Shown: positions 34,531-46,699 of the stretch, piece by piece
Layout: each line of letters begins with the position of its first letter
How positions within the stretch are numbered: the first letter of the stretch is position 1
Assembly: GCA_963921935.1 (NCBI GenBank)
Contig: OY998175.1
Span: forward strand, 305,621,484 to 305,685,483
Source of the DNA: Galeruca laticollis
Taxonomy: Eukaryota > Arthropoda > Insecta > Coleoptera > Chrysomelidae
Length of the DNA stretch: 64,000 nucleotides
Direction of reading: 5' to 3'
The notes under the pieces: generated by a model
Seen by the model: only the letters and a program-made list of their open reading frames with translations
Told to the model about the DNA's origin: nothing
The model's database searches: none
Program-made: the position numbers and the translations under genes

Positions 34531-35889
34531 TATAAATATATTTCAATTTTTATATTTATATTTATTTATATATTTGAATTTTATTTATTTGTGTGTTGTT
34601 TATTAATATATGATATATTATTAATTTATTATATGATATTGGTTCGGGAGCATGAGACTTTCTCTACTCTTTGAGTCCTGGCTTTGTTTGGATATATTTC
34701 GCTCATTCAGAATAAAAAGAAACACAAACACAATATTTTCAATCATTTAATTTTATAATGTATTTTTTTATTTAAATATATTTTTTAATCAATATGGTTA
34801 CGCCTATGGAATTTACCAACACAGAATCATGAAGAATATATACTATCTTATGCGCATGCCAACTAACAACGAACATATTCGAGATGGAACGAACGTTTCT
34901 TAACGACGTGAATATTAAATACATAGCATCATTGTCGTTATAACAATGCTGATGGATTCTCATAAAATAATTTACGTTGAAAATTATATACATACACTAA
35001 ATAAATTATTCAGAAGAAATATGTTACAAAATTTATATATACAAATGGAGAATTATGTGAATGAAATAAGATGCATCTTTCTTATATGATTTGAAAATAC
35101 GTATGTACAAGCATTATTATATCATAGAATAGGCCTTTTTAAATAATATTTAGAATTTGTCTAGTGAATAAAATACATAAAGTCCTTTTTCTTTCTTTAT
35201 AGATCGATCATAAAGACGCAAGAATTCTTATATATACATGAAAATAGTCACTGAATTTATACTCAAGAGTTATTATTCTTATTTTTGGCCAATAATATCT
35301 AAAGAAGCACTGACCTGATGCCTGGATACTGGATCTATCCCGTCTGGATACAGGACTACGCCTTCCGAAGTTCTAGCTGCTTGATTTTTTGAGAAATTTG
35401 GGTATTCTCACGGGAAAAACTGGTTACAAATACATGTAAGTGTTCTAGGTTTCATATTTGTTAAGAATCTGTAGCTTTTATCATGAACATTTGTAAATTA
35501 ACTTGAAATTTCGGGAAAAGTTTCTTATCACCTCCTCACCATTTCGACGCCAAGAACCAACTCTTCCACGCTTCTATTTGATTGTCAATTTTTTAATCAA
35601 CAACCAATATAATGTTTCTAAGCTCACTAATTATCAATAAGTTTTTTGTTCAATTTTAGTTGATTGAAATTTGTCATGTCACTTTCCACCAATCACATTG
35701 TTTCTGGAGCTGTCGAACTATTTTCACAATTGTTACACTTTAGGAGTTTTTGGAAACATATATAAATGTAAATTCCACCCGAAAAGTATCTGTTTTCTTA
35801 TACTGTTCAACTGATTTCAATAGAACAAATCTTTTACTGATAGTGAAATTCCTTTTATATGTCGACATGGCAATGTCTAATTTTGTTTT

Positions 35890-35891
<2 letters not shown>

Positions 35892-35942
<51 letters not shown>
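35892..35942. repeat. (AT)n microsatellite
   Basis: Uninterrupted TA repeat of about 50 bp. Confidence 0.95.
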
Positions 35943-35945
<3 letters not shown>

Positions 35946-36539
35946 AATTTGAAAACAATATTTATACTTATGAACATAAATTCTTTTAAAGTATCTTTGG
36001 CTCTTATTATTTATACTATTCAGATTCTCTAGTAGCAAATATTTCTTTGAATCCATCATCATTTAATATTCATTAATTTCATAAAATTTTATATACATTA
36101 TGACATATAAATTATCTTTATGTCTTGATATTTTTCTATTATTAATTTATCTATTTCTTATTACTAAATATGAAATTGGTTTATATTATTACTGTTTCTA
36201 CTTATTAAATTAGATATCTAAACTTGTTTAATTTGAGGTGAAACAGCTGATTTCTTCATGACAACTAAACATCCATATTTGGGCAGATTCCATGTTCTCC
36301 ATTATACTTGTTAAGCATTTTCTAACTTAAGACAATTATTAAGGTAATTTCTTTATTTTATTGTTCTTCTTTTAATTATTATAAACAAATGATTTAATAT
36401 ATTCTGATTTTATATGCGTTTTTACTTATGATTGTGTTTTTCTTAATGTGTTTTTAATTACATAGTTTCAATTCATTTCAAATAATAAGCAAAATATTTT
36501 CCAACAGCTGCTACTCTTTCGTATATAAGATAGATGGTT

Positions 36540-36662
<123 letters not shown>

Positions 36663-36794
36663 TTTTAAGGTTCTTTGACTAAACGTATATTTTTTTATAT
36701 AAATTTTCTTGGATTTCAGTCAATTAAAACATTATGGAATGATTAAAATGTCATTTTACTAAAATTCTGTCAAACAATGGTGACGTTTCAGTCT

Positions 36795-36796
<2 letters not shown>

Positions 36797-36839
<43 letters not shown>
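36797..36839. repeat. (AT)n microsatellite
   Basis: About 43 bp of TA repeat at the left border of a GC-richer segment. Confidence 0.95.
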
Positions 36840-36841
<2 letters not shown>

Positions 36842-37224
36842 AAGTTAGAGCAGCGCACATAAAAAAATGAAATTTCCCAATTGGTATCAGACGTAAAAAC
36901 TTACAGCGGGGAAACTTCCTTTCTCCCGTCTCTTGCTGCTGAATGATTTTGATATAACGTTCTCGACAAAATTAGCTAGAACGGCGGAGACGCTAGCTTT
37001 CTAACACACGGTTTCGGGGTATGTTGGTTAACGGCTGGGGAGAGTTTACTCCGTGTTATTTCAGGGGGGCAGTTTTCACAGTCAAGGATATCTGAGTATC
37101 ACTTTGACGCCCTGAACACAACGGAGAGAGAAATTCTCCCGATAAACCCGCGAACACTCAAAATGAACTGACATTACCTTTTCCCTTCGCGTTTTTCGCC
37201 GGACTCTCTGCTCTGAACTGACTT
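36840..37224. other. GC-richer segment, unidentified
   Basis: Clearly less AT-rich than the (AT)n flanks and adjoining the Gypsy RT fragment; probably TE-derived, but no domain reads through. Confidence 0.4.
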
Positions 37225-37570
37225 TATATCATTCCCACAAGAACGCCACCGATGGCTGTTCCACTTGCATCAGTGGTTGAACGTAGTTGAGCGCCTTCCT
37301 TGGGGTGTGTTAACAATGTAGCTTCAATAAGCTGTTTCTTTGCTTTCAAAAAACTACTGACCATTTGTCTATATTCTTAGTATTGTTTTTAGAAAAACTG
37401 TTTACGAGTTCGAGCAAAGGACAAAGGATTACAGCGAAATTTTTAACAAATTTATGGTAAAAGTTTTCTATACCTATAGCTGTTTTACGGTCGTTGGTAT
37501 TTGGAAATCCTCGATGGCCTTAACCTTGTCCTTGCTTGGAAGCATCCCCATCTCTGGTCATTTTCTCAGT
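37225..37570 (-). pseudogene. Gypsy-type pol fragment (RT thumb to RNase H)
   Basis: Minus-strand frames give GMLPSKDKVKAIEDFQIP and TTVKQL, then after a frameshift ENFYHKFVKNFAVILCPLLE, then KKQLIEATLLTHPKEGAQL and TDASGTAIGGVLVG. This is the order found at the RT-RNase H junction of Ty3/Gypsy elements, the last motif holding an RNase H Asp. It is a different region from anything kept in Gypsy copies 1-3, and its family within Gypsy is unknown. Confidence 0.65.
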
Positions 37571-38769
37571 TTATAATCTAACCTAGAATTTTATTCAAAC
37601 TTCAAATCAATATAAAATATGCTAGAAGATAGAAATAATTGCAAACAAAAAAAGCAAAATTATATATTGATTGGTTTATGTGAAGTATGTCACCATTATA
37701 TATTAATGATTTTAAAAAATGTCTCACATTTTCAATGATTATTATATATATTACACGTAATTACTGATATTTATTTTGAATCATTTTATATTTGAATATT
37801 GTATATTGAATTGCCCTGAAGGAGTGTCAAAGAGACACGAAAGCTTGGCTTTTAGTAAATAAAAGATTTCACCAATAAAAGGTGTCATTTAGAAATGAAC
37901 CGTTACTAAATCACTTTATGGCAATTGGTATCTCTGTTTGCTGGATTTCAAATTCGCCAAAGGTAATTTCAAAAATTTGATTGCTTCATCTTATATCAAC
38001 AATTTGATTGACCTTGTGTTTTTTGTATTAGAATAATTTTGTCTCTATTTGTGTGTTGCTAGTCATAGTTATAAAAATGTTTCTTTCAATACAAAGATAC
38101 TGTCAATGAGCTGAATTTTTTCCTACGTACAAAGTGCCAAAGAACTAAATAGTCGTTGAAGGGAATTTGTACCTTCATTATTCTAATAATTTGAAGGAGA
38201 ACGTTATAATAATGAATCACTATTGCCTGTAACTGCTATGAGAGAAGTAAGTTAATATTATCATCTTCCATCATTTGTATACATTCAAAATTAATTATTC
38301 CTAGTAAACACTTTCAAAATTTCATAAATTCCTCGTCTATTCTGACGATTAGACAACACTGTTAAGTCGTGATGTAAATTAATGATATTTGAAGTGCGAC
38401 AGTATTCTATAAAAAATCCTGTATAATTAAATGATTGTACCTCGTACATCTGATATACTATAAAATTTAACTAATTGGTTTGAAAAAAATTTGGAAAAAT
38501 TTCTCATCGTCGAAATAATGTATTTAAATTTTCATAATTTATTCAACAAATTATCAAATAATACTACCAGTAGATAACGAGTACCTTATTTATTGAGACG
38601 CGAGAAAAAAATTCTAATTCAACTTGTAAAGTGAAGGTGAGTACTATCTTTATTCTAATTCTCATATAACAGACATTGAGAAATGTTTTTAACAATGTTA
38701 TATTTTAAAATAATTACAATTCTTAAAATAAATAAAATAATCTTATGCATAACTCCAAATAAGATAAAG
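37571..38769. other. No recognisable gene
   Basis: AT-rich. A block at 37814-37860 (CTGAAGGAGTGTCAAAGAGACACGAAAG region) resembles a degenerate retroelement-associated hammerhead but lacks a correct core. Confidence 0.35.
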
Positions 38770-39470
38770 TACTGTATGCTGATGCCTCTAAAAACAACAA
38801 GAGTGCTCCGTTATTCTATCCAGTGTAAACACTGGAGAACTATTTGCTCTAATTCAAGCCTTCAATTGTATAACCCAAGCTTCTAAAAAGTTCTTGAATA
38901 CACTGATTCTCTTTCCTCAACTAAATCGATTCCGGACTTCTACAGCTCTCACCGCATGGGATAAATAATACATAAATGATACCAACAATACCCATAAAGG
39001 TTGCAAACGTTATCCTATTTTGGGATCCCTCTTATGTCGGAATGGTAGCGAGCGAATTAACAGACTGTACAGCAAAAGATGCATCAATATCCAAACTTCT
39101 TGTAGAAAAATTTCAAATGTACCAAGACTTATAAAGTTCTCAATCTTTTTCATGAAGGTATTTTGGGTTCCCTCTCTAGTCAGATTTATGGGGAACGTAT
39201 TGGCGGACTGTACGGCAACAGATGCATCAGTTTACAATCTTCCTGTAAAAATAGTTTATCTATACCAAGACTGGAAAAACTTAAGAATAACATCTACTCG
39301 TTATGGCAAGAAAACAGAATACCTTCGAAATTGAGAGATATTCGTCGATCCGACAAACCGTTCTATCTCTCCTCAGAGGTCTGCGAATTGTGCACAGAAA
39401 TTCCAAACAAACAGCAGAACCTCTGCCTTTATTTCATTATTGCGACACCATTCCTTCTGTGACAGCAACA
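38770..39470 (+). pseudogene. LINE RNase H fragment with internal duplication
   Basis: Frame pieces give LYADASKNNKSAPLFY, GELFALIQAFNCITQASKK, then FWDPSYVGMVASELTDCTAKD at about 39020 and FWVPSLVRFMGNVLADCTATD at about 39164. The repeated block is the RNase H motif FWVPSHVGxxGNExAD with following residues, so about 145 bp is duplicated in tandem. Decayed beyond assignment to a clade. Confidence 0.55.
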
Positions 39471-40594
39471 GAAAAAAAGACAATTATGACTTATAAACTC
39501 TTTACCAGAAATTCTGTATTTTCCGGATCACATACATAATGTTACATAACAGACATTAATTCCAGTGCCAAAATGTAATCAGTTCCAGATAAGACAACTT
39601 ATTTACTTTAGTAGTGGAATGTATGAAACATATTTTTTCCTCGTTCAAAACTACAATTAACAAAAGCTAAAATCTTGCAGTTAGGTTTTGTATATATAGT
39701 CGCGTCAACGTCTGCGGAAATAGGGATGAACCTGGGAAAGTGGTGCGACAGGACGGATCGGGATGCGGTTTTCTGCATTCTCTTCCAAAAACGATTATCA
39801 CGAAATGTGGGGCGGTAGATTTTCCCTCCCACCGAAAATTGCATTGCTGCAGGCCAAAGTGCACGCGAAAAATGCATTATCTGGGAGGCCTTTTGGAAGA
39901 TTTTCAAATTTAATAAATAAGTGTCAGAACTGGCCCGGATCGGGTACTCGGGGGTTTTCGAGGCCGCTGATCACGAATATAATGTTCAAATTGACCTCCG
40001 AACAACTGGTGCACCAGAACCTGACCCTTAACGCCATCTCCGAGGGTTTTCCTGACACAATCAAACAAGGTCAACCAAAAATCATTTTGGAGGGTTTTTT
40101 GGCCCGCTGAATCCAAATATGGCATCGGCGAGCAACCTACTGGCACCTGGTGCACCGAAACCCGGGCTAGAACGTCATCTCCGAGAGTTTTCTTGAGAAG
40201 AGTGCCAAAAACCACCCAAAAATCATAAGAGGGCAGTTGTGTGGGGCGGTGGTCCCGAATTTCACGTCGGAAACAACCCCCCGAACACCTGGTGCACCAC
40301 AACCTGACCCCAAACGTCATCTCCGGGGGGTTTCCTGACACAATCAAAGAAGGTCAACCAAAAATCATTTTGAGGGTTTTTGGCTTGCTGAATCCAAATC
40401 TGGCATCGGCGAGCACCCACTGGCACCTGGTGCACCGAAACGCAGGCCAAGAGCAGAGTGCCAAAAACAACCCGAAAATCATAATAGGGCAGTTTTGTGG
40501 GGCGGTGGTTCCGAATTTCACGTTCAAACCAACCTTCTCGACCCTGCCGCAGTGGGATTTTCATCTTTACATCTTGTGGAATTATTGATTCTAC

Positions 40595-41170
40595 TTAAAT
40601 AATGCGAGGAGGAGGGAAATTATTATAAAGTAAACTCAAACTTTCTCTCACCTCATAAATTAATGACATCAATGTTTTTATACGTTGCTGAATATCAACT
40701 CCATCATCAAATGACACGTCAGAACTCTTCTCATTTTCTTCCTCAACAACTGACATATTCTGAAGGAGACAGTCTTCTTCATCTAAGGCCTCTCTCTCCG
40801 CCGCTATAAGGGTTTCTACTGAATATTTGTCAGTGTTGGTGCAGCTAGAGCCTTCACAATTTTTATATGCAAGATTACAAGGGAGACCGTGCTTCCTACA
40901 ACTACATCCGACATCCGATAACAATTTCCTGCGCATCCACAGAATATTAGTTCCAAAATATTATCAGGTGCAGGTTTTTGTGTCATTTGTACAGGGACCA
41001 GTGTGTCGTCCTTCGTTCTCGTCCACCCCCATTCTGATGGGTCCATGGTTACCTGGTCTACGTGCAGCCAATTTTGGACTTGCAAAGAGACCCTCTTTAG
41101 ATGCTGCTGGATGGCGTCTAGTGTGGGGAGAATTTTCCCTAAATTTACTCTCCAAACCAAATTTCCAGTA
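40595..41170 (-). pseudogene. CXC (tesmin/TSO1-like) domain protein C-terminus
   Basis: First frame: LPTLDAIQQHLKRVSLQVQN, MDPSEWGWTRTKDDTLVPV, KPAPDNILELIFCGCAGNC. After a frameshift near 40930 it continues with GCSCRKHGLPCNLAYKNCEG and SSCTNT. The Cys spacing (CxC...C, CxCxxxxxxC...C..C....C) fits a CXC domain, and DPSEWGW plus the PAPDNIL lead-in is a combination I recall from TE-associated insect and cnidarian proteins. The N-terminal part is absent. An acidic tail follows. Sequence type is seen; role is unknown. Confidence 0.6.
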
Positions 41171-41337
41171 AATTGTAAAAGTTATGGGGAACTCACCCTG
41201 ATTATGGATATGTTTCTATGATGAGACCTCCACTGATGAATTACCTCTCTAATCAAGAGATATCCAGAACTGCGAGTTATCGTTGACTGAGATATAGATG
41301 ATAAATAAATAAGCATTCACAGATATGCACAAAAATA

Positions 41338-41568
41338 TCACTCACAGAACTGTTTGTTATTATTGAATATATCTCGCGGCAACATAAATGCTCCGAAAAT
41401 GAACACGTGTTTCTCCTGACTGTGGATGCCGGCAGTTGCTCGATCTACGCTTCGTGAGAAAGTGAAAGTCCCGCTCGGCATGCTTTGGAGATCTGGGGGG
41501 AAATTATTCTCGTTGTTCCTGCAGCACTGGAACAACTTTTTCGAGGGCCCTAAGCGAGAGTTACACAT
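41338..41568 (-). pseudogene. Possible upstream exon of the CXC gene
   Basis: Minus-strand frame MCNSRLGPSKKLFQCCRNN ... EKHVFIFGAFMLPRDIFNN, running to TTCTGTGAGTGA, which could be a splice donor. It lies directly upstream of the CXC remnant in the element centre. I do not recognise it. Confidence 0.3.
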
Positions 41569-42539
41569 TTATAAATGTGTCAAATTATGAGACGGGTTTT
41601 GGTGAGTTTGTTGGGGTCGTATCTGTACAACTCTCGGAGATGACGTTCAAGCCCAGGTTTCGGTGCACCAGGTGCCGGTGGGGTGCTTGCCGATACCAGA
41701 TTTGGATTCAGCGGGCCAAAAAACGACCCAAAATGATTTTTGGTTGACCTTCTTTGATTGTGTCAGGAAAACCCCCGGAGATGACGTTTAGGGTCAGGTT
41801 GTGGTGCACCAGGTGTTCGGGGGGTTGTTTCCGACGTGAAATTTGGGTCCACCGCCCCACACAACTGCCCTCTTATGATTTTCGGGTGGTTTTTGGCATT
41901 ATTCTCAAGAAAACTCTCGGAGATGACGTTCTAGCCCGGGTTTCGGTGCACCAGGTTCCAGTGGGGTGCTCGCCGATGCCAGATTTGGATTCAGCGGGCC
42001 AAAAAACCCCTCAAAATGAATTTTGGTTGACCTTCTTTGATTGTGTCAGGAAAACCCCCGGAGATGACGTTTAGGGTCAGGTTCTGGTGCACCAGGTGTT
42101 CGGAGGTCAATTTGAACATTATATTCGTGATCAGCGGCCTGGAAAATCCCCGAGTACCCGATTCGGGCCAGTTCTGACCCTTATTTATCAAATTTGAAAA
42201 TCTTCCAAAAGGCCTCCCAGATAATGCATTTTTCGCGTCCACTTAGGCCTGCAGCAATGCAATTTTCGGTGGGAGGGAAAATCTACCGCACCACATTTCG
42301 TGATAATGATTTTTGGGAGAGAATGCAGAAAACCGCATCCCGATCCGTCCTGTCGCACTACTTTCCTAACAGTTCGCAGGCGTAGATGCGACAATAGGAG
42401 AACTTGTTGGTTTGGTTTGTGGAGAAATAGAAGTCAGTATTCTTTAGCAAAAGTAGCTAAAATGTTGGAAATGAACACGCTCACGATGCGCGTTAGTCAC
42501 AGTACGGAGAGTTGGAGATAAGACAGTTTACAATGAAAC

Positions 42540-43227
42540 TTAAATGAATAAAAAACTAGGTACATTCTGCGAAAAAGTAGGAATTGCGGTGATAAATGAA
42601 TTAATTGATAAAAAGAGGAAAAAGTGGCATTACAACTAATATTTCCAGAACAAACTAACAAAATGAAAAATTATAAAACAATCACATATGCAAGTAATAT
42701 TTCTAATAATATTTCAAAGATAATAATGTAAAAACAGAAATATCCCCATTAAAGAAGTCTAGTATATTTAAACAATGGAATGCTGTCTATTTGGGTCAAA
42801 CCCTTAGAAATTTTGAAATCAGATACAGTGAATACTTGCGAACATACAGATTAACACAATCAGATGAATCCCTCTACGCAAAACATCTACTTGACGCATG
42901 TTTGTGATAACAAACAAGAACTGGATTTCCTTGAAGAATTGGAAATTAGAGGACACTTAAGGAACCCACAATATGAAGTCATCAATGAACAGATAAATCT
43001 AGGGAGTTCTCCACTATTAAACTGTCTTCTTAAGTGATATTTGTAATGATCAGCAGATATAGTTTTCCTGGTGTTCTATATCATTGCACAGTTATACTGA
43101 TCTTATTAGGGAAAACGATATTCAGGATATCCCCATTGAGCTAATATTATCTAAGCTGATTTTGGAGGTAGAAGACATCCACAGGTTCATACAAGAAGTC
43201 GATGACAAAAAGTACTTAGCAATAAAG
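42540..43227 (+). mobile_element. Older Penelope-like fragment (left part)
   Basis: Decayed + strand copy of the GIY-YIG region and 3' UTR: AVYLGQTLRNFEIRYSE, QELDFLEELEIRGHLRNPQ, then the UTR sequence shared with the intact copies. It is interrupted at 43228-43239 by Penelope unit 2 and resumes at about 45797. Confidence 0.7.
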
Positions 43228-43351
43228 TTATTAAGTTCATGAAATTGACTGTCTCGACCCTTACTTCGTGGAATATGCTCATATTAGTGTTTTTAAATGA
43301 AACTCAAGGTCTCTAGTTAATTCCATAATATAATACAAGTTATTGAAAATT

Positions 43352-43402
43352 CTAAAAAATTGACAATTGTTTCGATAAATCAATATCATCGTCAGAATGA
43401 CA
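43352..43402 (-). ncRNA. Hammerhead-like motif, Penelope 2 left arm
   Basis: Minus strand: CTGACGA, hairpin GATA/TATC, GAAAC, AATTGTC then A. All core bases of a type I hammerhead with a very short stem III are present. PLEs are known to carry such ribozymes. Confidence 0.65.
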
Positions 43403-43658
43403 GAAGTTACATTTCATTTTATGCCTACCTGATGTTTAGTAGTTATATTTTTGGCTAGACCAAGAAGTAACCTAACTTGTGATTGGCTTAATATATGTTC
43501 ATAGAAAAAAGAAGAAGATGTGATATTACAAATATTGAAGCTTAGATATTATTAGCCCTATGGTGATATCCTGGATATCATTTTTCCAATTAAGATCAGT
43601 ATAACTGTGCAATGATATAGAAAACCAGGAAAACTATATCTGATGATCTTTACAATTA

Positions 43659-44790
43659 TCACTTAAGAAGACAGTTTATTAGTGGAGAATTCCCTAGATT
43701 TAACTGTTCATTGACAACTTCATATTGTGGGTTTCTTAAATGTCTTCTAATTTCCAGTTCTTCAAGGAAATCCAGTTCTTGTTTCTTTTCACAAATATGC
43801 AGCACTTCTAGTTCTGTGTTAGGTGTCAATGAATGATTGGTGTCAAGTAGATGTTTTGCGTAGTGGGATTTATCTGGTTGTTTTAATCTGTAAGCCCGTA
43901 AGTGCTCACTGTATCGTATTTCAAAATTCCTAAGGGTCTGACCCAAATAGACAGCATTACATTCTGGACATTTGAGTTTATATATACCTGACTTCTTTAA
44001 TAGTGGTATTTTTGTTTTTACATTTAACAATTTTGTACTAACGTTACTTTCTGTTTTAAAAGAAATTGTTGCATTCGTTGCTGAAGATATTATCTTTGAA
44101 ATATTATTAGAAATATTTCCTGCATATGTGATGGTTTTATAAGTTTTAATTTCATCAGCTTGTTTAGGATATATTAGTTGTAATGCCACTTTTTTCTCTT
44201 TTTTACTAATTACTTTATTTATCATTTCTAATGGATAACCGTTAGATGTTGCTATTTGTCTAATTGTATTAATCTCTCTATCAAAATTACATTTCTTCAT
44301 AGGAACTGAAAAAGCTCTATGTATCATTGAATTATATGCTGCTAGTCTGTGTGAGACAGGGTGGTTAGAATTGAATGGAATTGTCACATCAGTCTGTGTT
44401 GGTTTTCGGTAAATTGAATAATCAAGTACATTATTAACTCTTTGAATTTTTAAATGAAGAAAATTGATTGAGCTATTTTCTTCAATTTCTAATGTAAATT
44501 TCATTTTCGGGTGTAAATTATTGATGTGGTTGAAAAACACATCTAATTGTCGCTCACTACCCATAAAACAAGCTAATATGTCATCCACATATCTATACCA
44601 AAATAAAATATTTTTCGAAATATTACTTTCAAAGATCGTTCTTACTAAATTGTCCATAAAAATGTTTGCTAAAATAGGTGATATAGGGCTTCCCATTGGT
44701 AAACCTTCATTTTGAATATATATCTTATTGTCAAAAGTGAAATAATTCTGATTAATGCATACATCAAATAAATTAAGTATATCTGATATT
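43659..44790 (-). pseudogene. Penelope-like reverse transcriptase + GIY-YIG endonuclease 2 (5'-truncated)
   Basis: A long open frame without stops. It holds QNEGLPMGSPISPILANIF, YRYVDDILACFMGSERQLD and SINFLHLKIQRVNNVLDYSI of the RT, then a linker, then SGIYKLKCPECNAVYLGQ, RNFEIRYSEHLRAYR and HYAKHLLDTNHS of the GIY-YIG domain, ending LGNSPLINCLLK. Translation beyond 44790 (to 44903) is merely antisense of the inverted arm. The first half of the RT is missing, but what remains is undamaged, indicating recent insertion. Confidence 0.88.
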
Positions 44791-45666
44791 ATTCCAACAC
44801 AGACTGATGTGACAATTCCATTCAATTCTAACCACTCTGTCTCACACAGACTAGCAGCATATAATTCAATGATACATAGAGCTTTCTCAGTTCCTATGAA
44901 CAAATGTAATTTTGATAGAGAGATTAATACAATTAGACAAATAGCAACATCTAACGGTTATCCATTAGATATGATAAATAAACTAATTAGTAAAAAAGAG
45001 AAAAAAGTGGCATTACAAAAAGTAACGTTAGTACAAAATTGTTAAATGTAAAAACAAAAATACCACTATTAAAGAAGTCAGGTATATATAAACTCAAATG
45101 TCCAGAATGTAATGCTGTCTATTTGGGTCAGACCCTTAGGAATTTTGAAATACGATACAGTGAGCACTTACGAGCATACAGATTAAAACAACCATATAAA
45201 TCCCACTACGCAAAACATCTACTTGACACCAATCATTCATTGACACCTAACACAGAACTAGAAGTGCTGCATATTTGTGAATAGAAACAAGAACTGGATT
45301 TCCTTGAAGAACTGGAAATTAGAAGACATTTAAGAAACCCACAATATGAAGTTGTCAATGAACAGTTGAATCTAGGGAATTCTCCACTAATAAACTGTCT
45401 TCTTAAGTGATAATTGTAAAGATCAGCAGATATAGTTTTCCTGGTTTTCTATATCATTGCACAGTTATACTGATCTTAATTGGAAAAATGATATCCAGGA
45501 TATCACCATAGGGCTAATAATATCTAAGCTTCAATATTTGTAATATCACATCTTCTTCTCTTTTCTATAAACATATATTAAGCCAATCACAAGTTAGGTT
45601 ACTTCTTGGTCTAGCCAAAAATATAACCACTAAACATCAGGTAGGCATAAAATGAAATGTAACTTC

Positions 45667-45715
45667 TGTCATTCTGACGATGATATTGATTTATCGAAAC
45701 AATTGTCAATTTTTT
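45667..45715 (+). ncRNA. Hammerhead-like motif, Penelope 2 right arm
   Basis: Same core on the + strand: ATTCTGACGATGATATTGAT then TTATCGAAACAATTGTCA. Mirror image of the motif in the left arm. Confidence 0.65.
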
Positions 45716-45796
45716 AGAATTTTCAATAACTTGTATTATATTGTGGAATTAACTAGAGACCTTGAGTTTCATTTAAAAACACTATTATTAAGTTCA

Positions 45797-46010
45797 AGTT
45801 TAAGCTAATACAAAAGGATAAAATTGTGAAACCGAATTTATATATATATAGAAATAAATAAGAAACCAACTAAAATTGTAAACATGAATACAACATCATT
45901 CTGACGATCATATTTAGTATCGAAACAGTTGTCAAATTTCTTAAAAATTTTAACATTTTTTCAATTTATCGTGGAATTGTCTAGAAACAGTTAGTTTCAT
46001 TTAGAATCTT
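45797..46010 (+). mobile_element. Older Penelope-like fragment (right part)
   Basis: Continuation of the 42540-43227 copy, including a diverged hammerhead-like motif at 45893-45940 (CTGACGATCATATTTAGTAT then CGAAACAGTTGTC). The stem II bases differ from copy 2 but still pair, GAT with ATC. Confidence 0.6.
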
Positions 46011-46263
46011 TGTTGTCTATTCAGCTCTGTCCTGGCAATACATTTGCAGAGACTTTTTAGAAATCACTTCCATTCTACTCAAAATCAAACAAATCTCTAG
46101 TTGTTTGCGTGAATTTATTTATTTTCTAGTAAATCTTATCTGTTCCACTTGTTTCCTGATATTTCTACAGGTATTTTCAGTAAGAGATATAATAATATGT
46201 CATATTCATCTGATTATTATGTAATTTCAAACTTATTTTTAATTTTAGGTACAAAATCTCATA

Positions 46264-46338
46264 ATGAAATCGTTTTTGGTATCATGTTTTTTGGCAGTTA
46301 TGCTAACCTACTGTGCTTATGGTCACATGGATCCTGAG
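46264..46338 (+). CDS. OBP gene B, exon 1 (signal peptide)
   Basis: ATG at 46264 encodes MKSFLVSCFLAVMLTYCAYG then HMDPE, a classic secretory signal, before a GTAGGT donor in phase 0. A possible 5' UTR acceptor TTTTAG lies at about 46248. The start is chosen because it is the only ATG with a hydrophobic core and because the phase fits exon 2. Intron 1 is 2.8 kb and holds a large palindrome. Confidence 0.78.
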
Positions 46339-46699
46339 GTAGGTATATTTTTCAAATTATTGAACATTGAAGGTATTGAGAAACTAAATGGATTTAAAAA
46401 CGTATAAGATCACATATAACACAGACAGCATATGAATACAAGAAAAAAATATTTTTATCCTATACAGCCTTGGAAAAAGCATTCGACGGTGTCATAATGG
46501 AGTCCATTTACAAAGGACCCCGCCCTTTTCTAATGGCAAAGTGGCATTCCGTCAAATTCAATAAATTTTGAATATGATGTTGTACTCGACTTTTTGACCA
46601 AAAGTGTCCATGGAACTAATTCAATCCTATGATTAGTTTTTAAAATACAGGGTGTTAAAGTCAAAAAATCCATATTTTTTGAAACTACGTAACTTGATT

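Larger units (their letters stand above)
39696..42393. mobile_element. Long-inverted-repeat element carrying a CXC-domain gene remnant
   Basis: Left arm 39696-40580 and right arm about 41590-42393 are inverted, GC-rich, and consist of several repeats of CACCTGGTGCACC-containing units (TGACCCYWAACGTCATCTCC; GAATCCAAATCTGGCATCGG). Outer ends read GTCGCGTCAACGTCTGCG and GTCGCATCTACGCCTGCG. The centre holds a CXC-domain pseudogene and no transposase. Frames across the arms look long only because the arms are GC-rich. Confidence 0.7.
43240..45784. mobile_element. Penelope-like element 2, inverted head-to-head unit
   Basis: Flanked by the 12-bp TSD TTATTAAGTTCA (43228-43239 and 45785-45796). The left half is a minus-strand 5'-truncated element (to about 44790). 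The right half (44793-45784) is a + strand copy of the same 3' region with about 200 bp missing near 45020. The left end has an extra ~45-bp tail not present at the right end. Because one TSD encloses both halves, they were inserted together. Confidence 0.88.

Noticed and set aside
34331..36062. Several 60-120 codon frames rich in Ile-Tyr
   Set aside because: They run through (AT)n microsatellites and are an artefact of the repeat.
37810..37860. Hammerhead-like block with GTGTC/GACAC hairpin and CGAAAG
   Set aside because: Core has an extra base (CTGAAGGA) and no proper cleavage triplet could be placed.
39608..42242. Overlapping 70-145 codon frames on both strands in the long-TIR arms
   Set aside because: They mirror each other across inverted arms and repeat units; GC richness keeps frames open. 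No protein motif is present.
44793..45284. A separate + strand protein gene overlapping the Penelope RT frame
   Set aside because: It is the inverted arm of the same Penelope unit and lacks RT.
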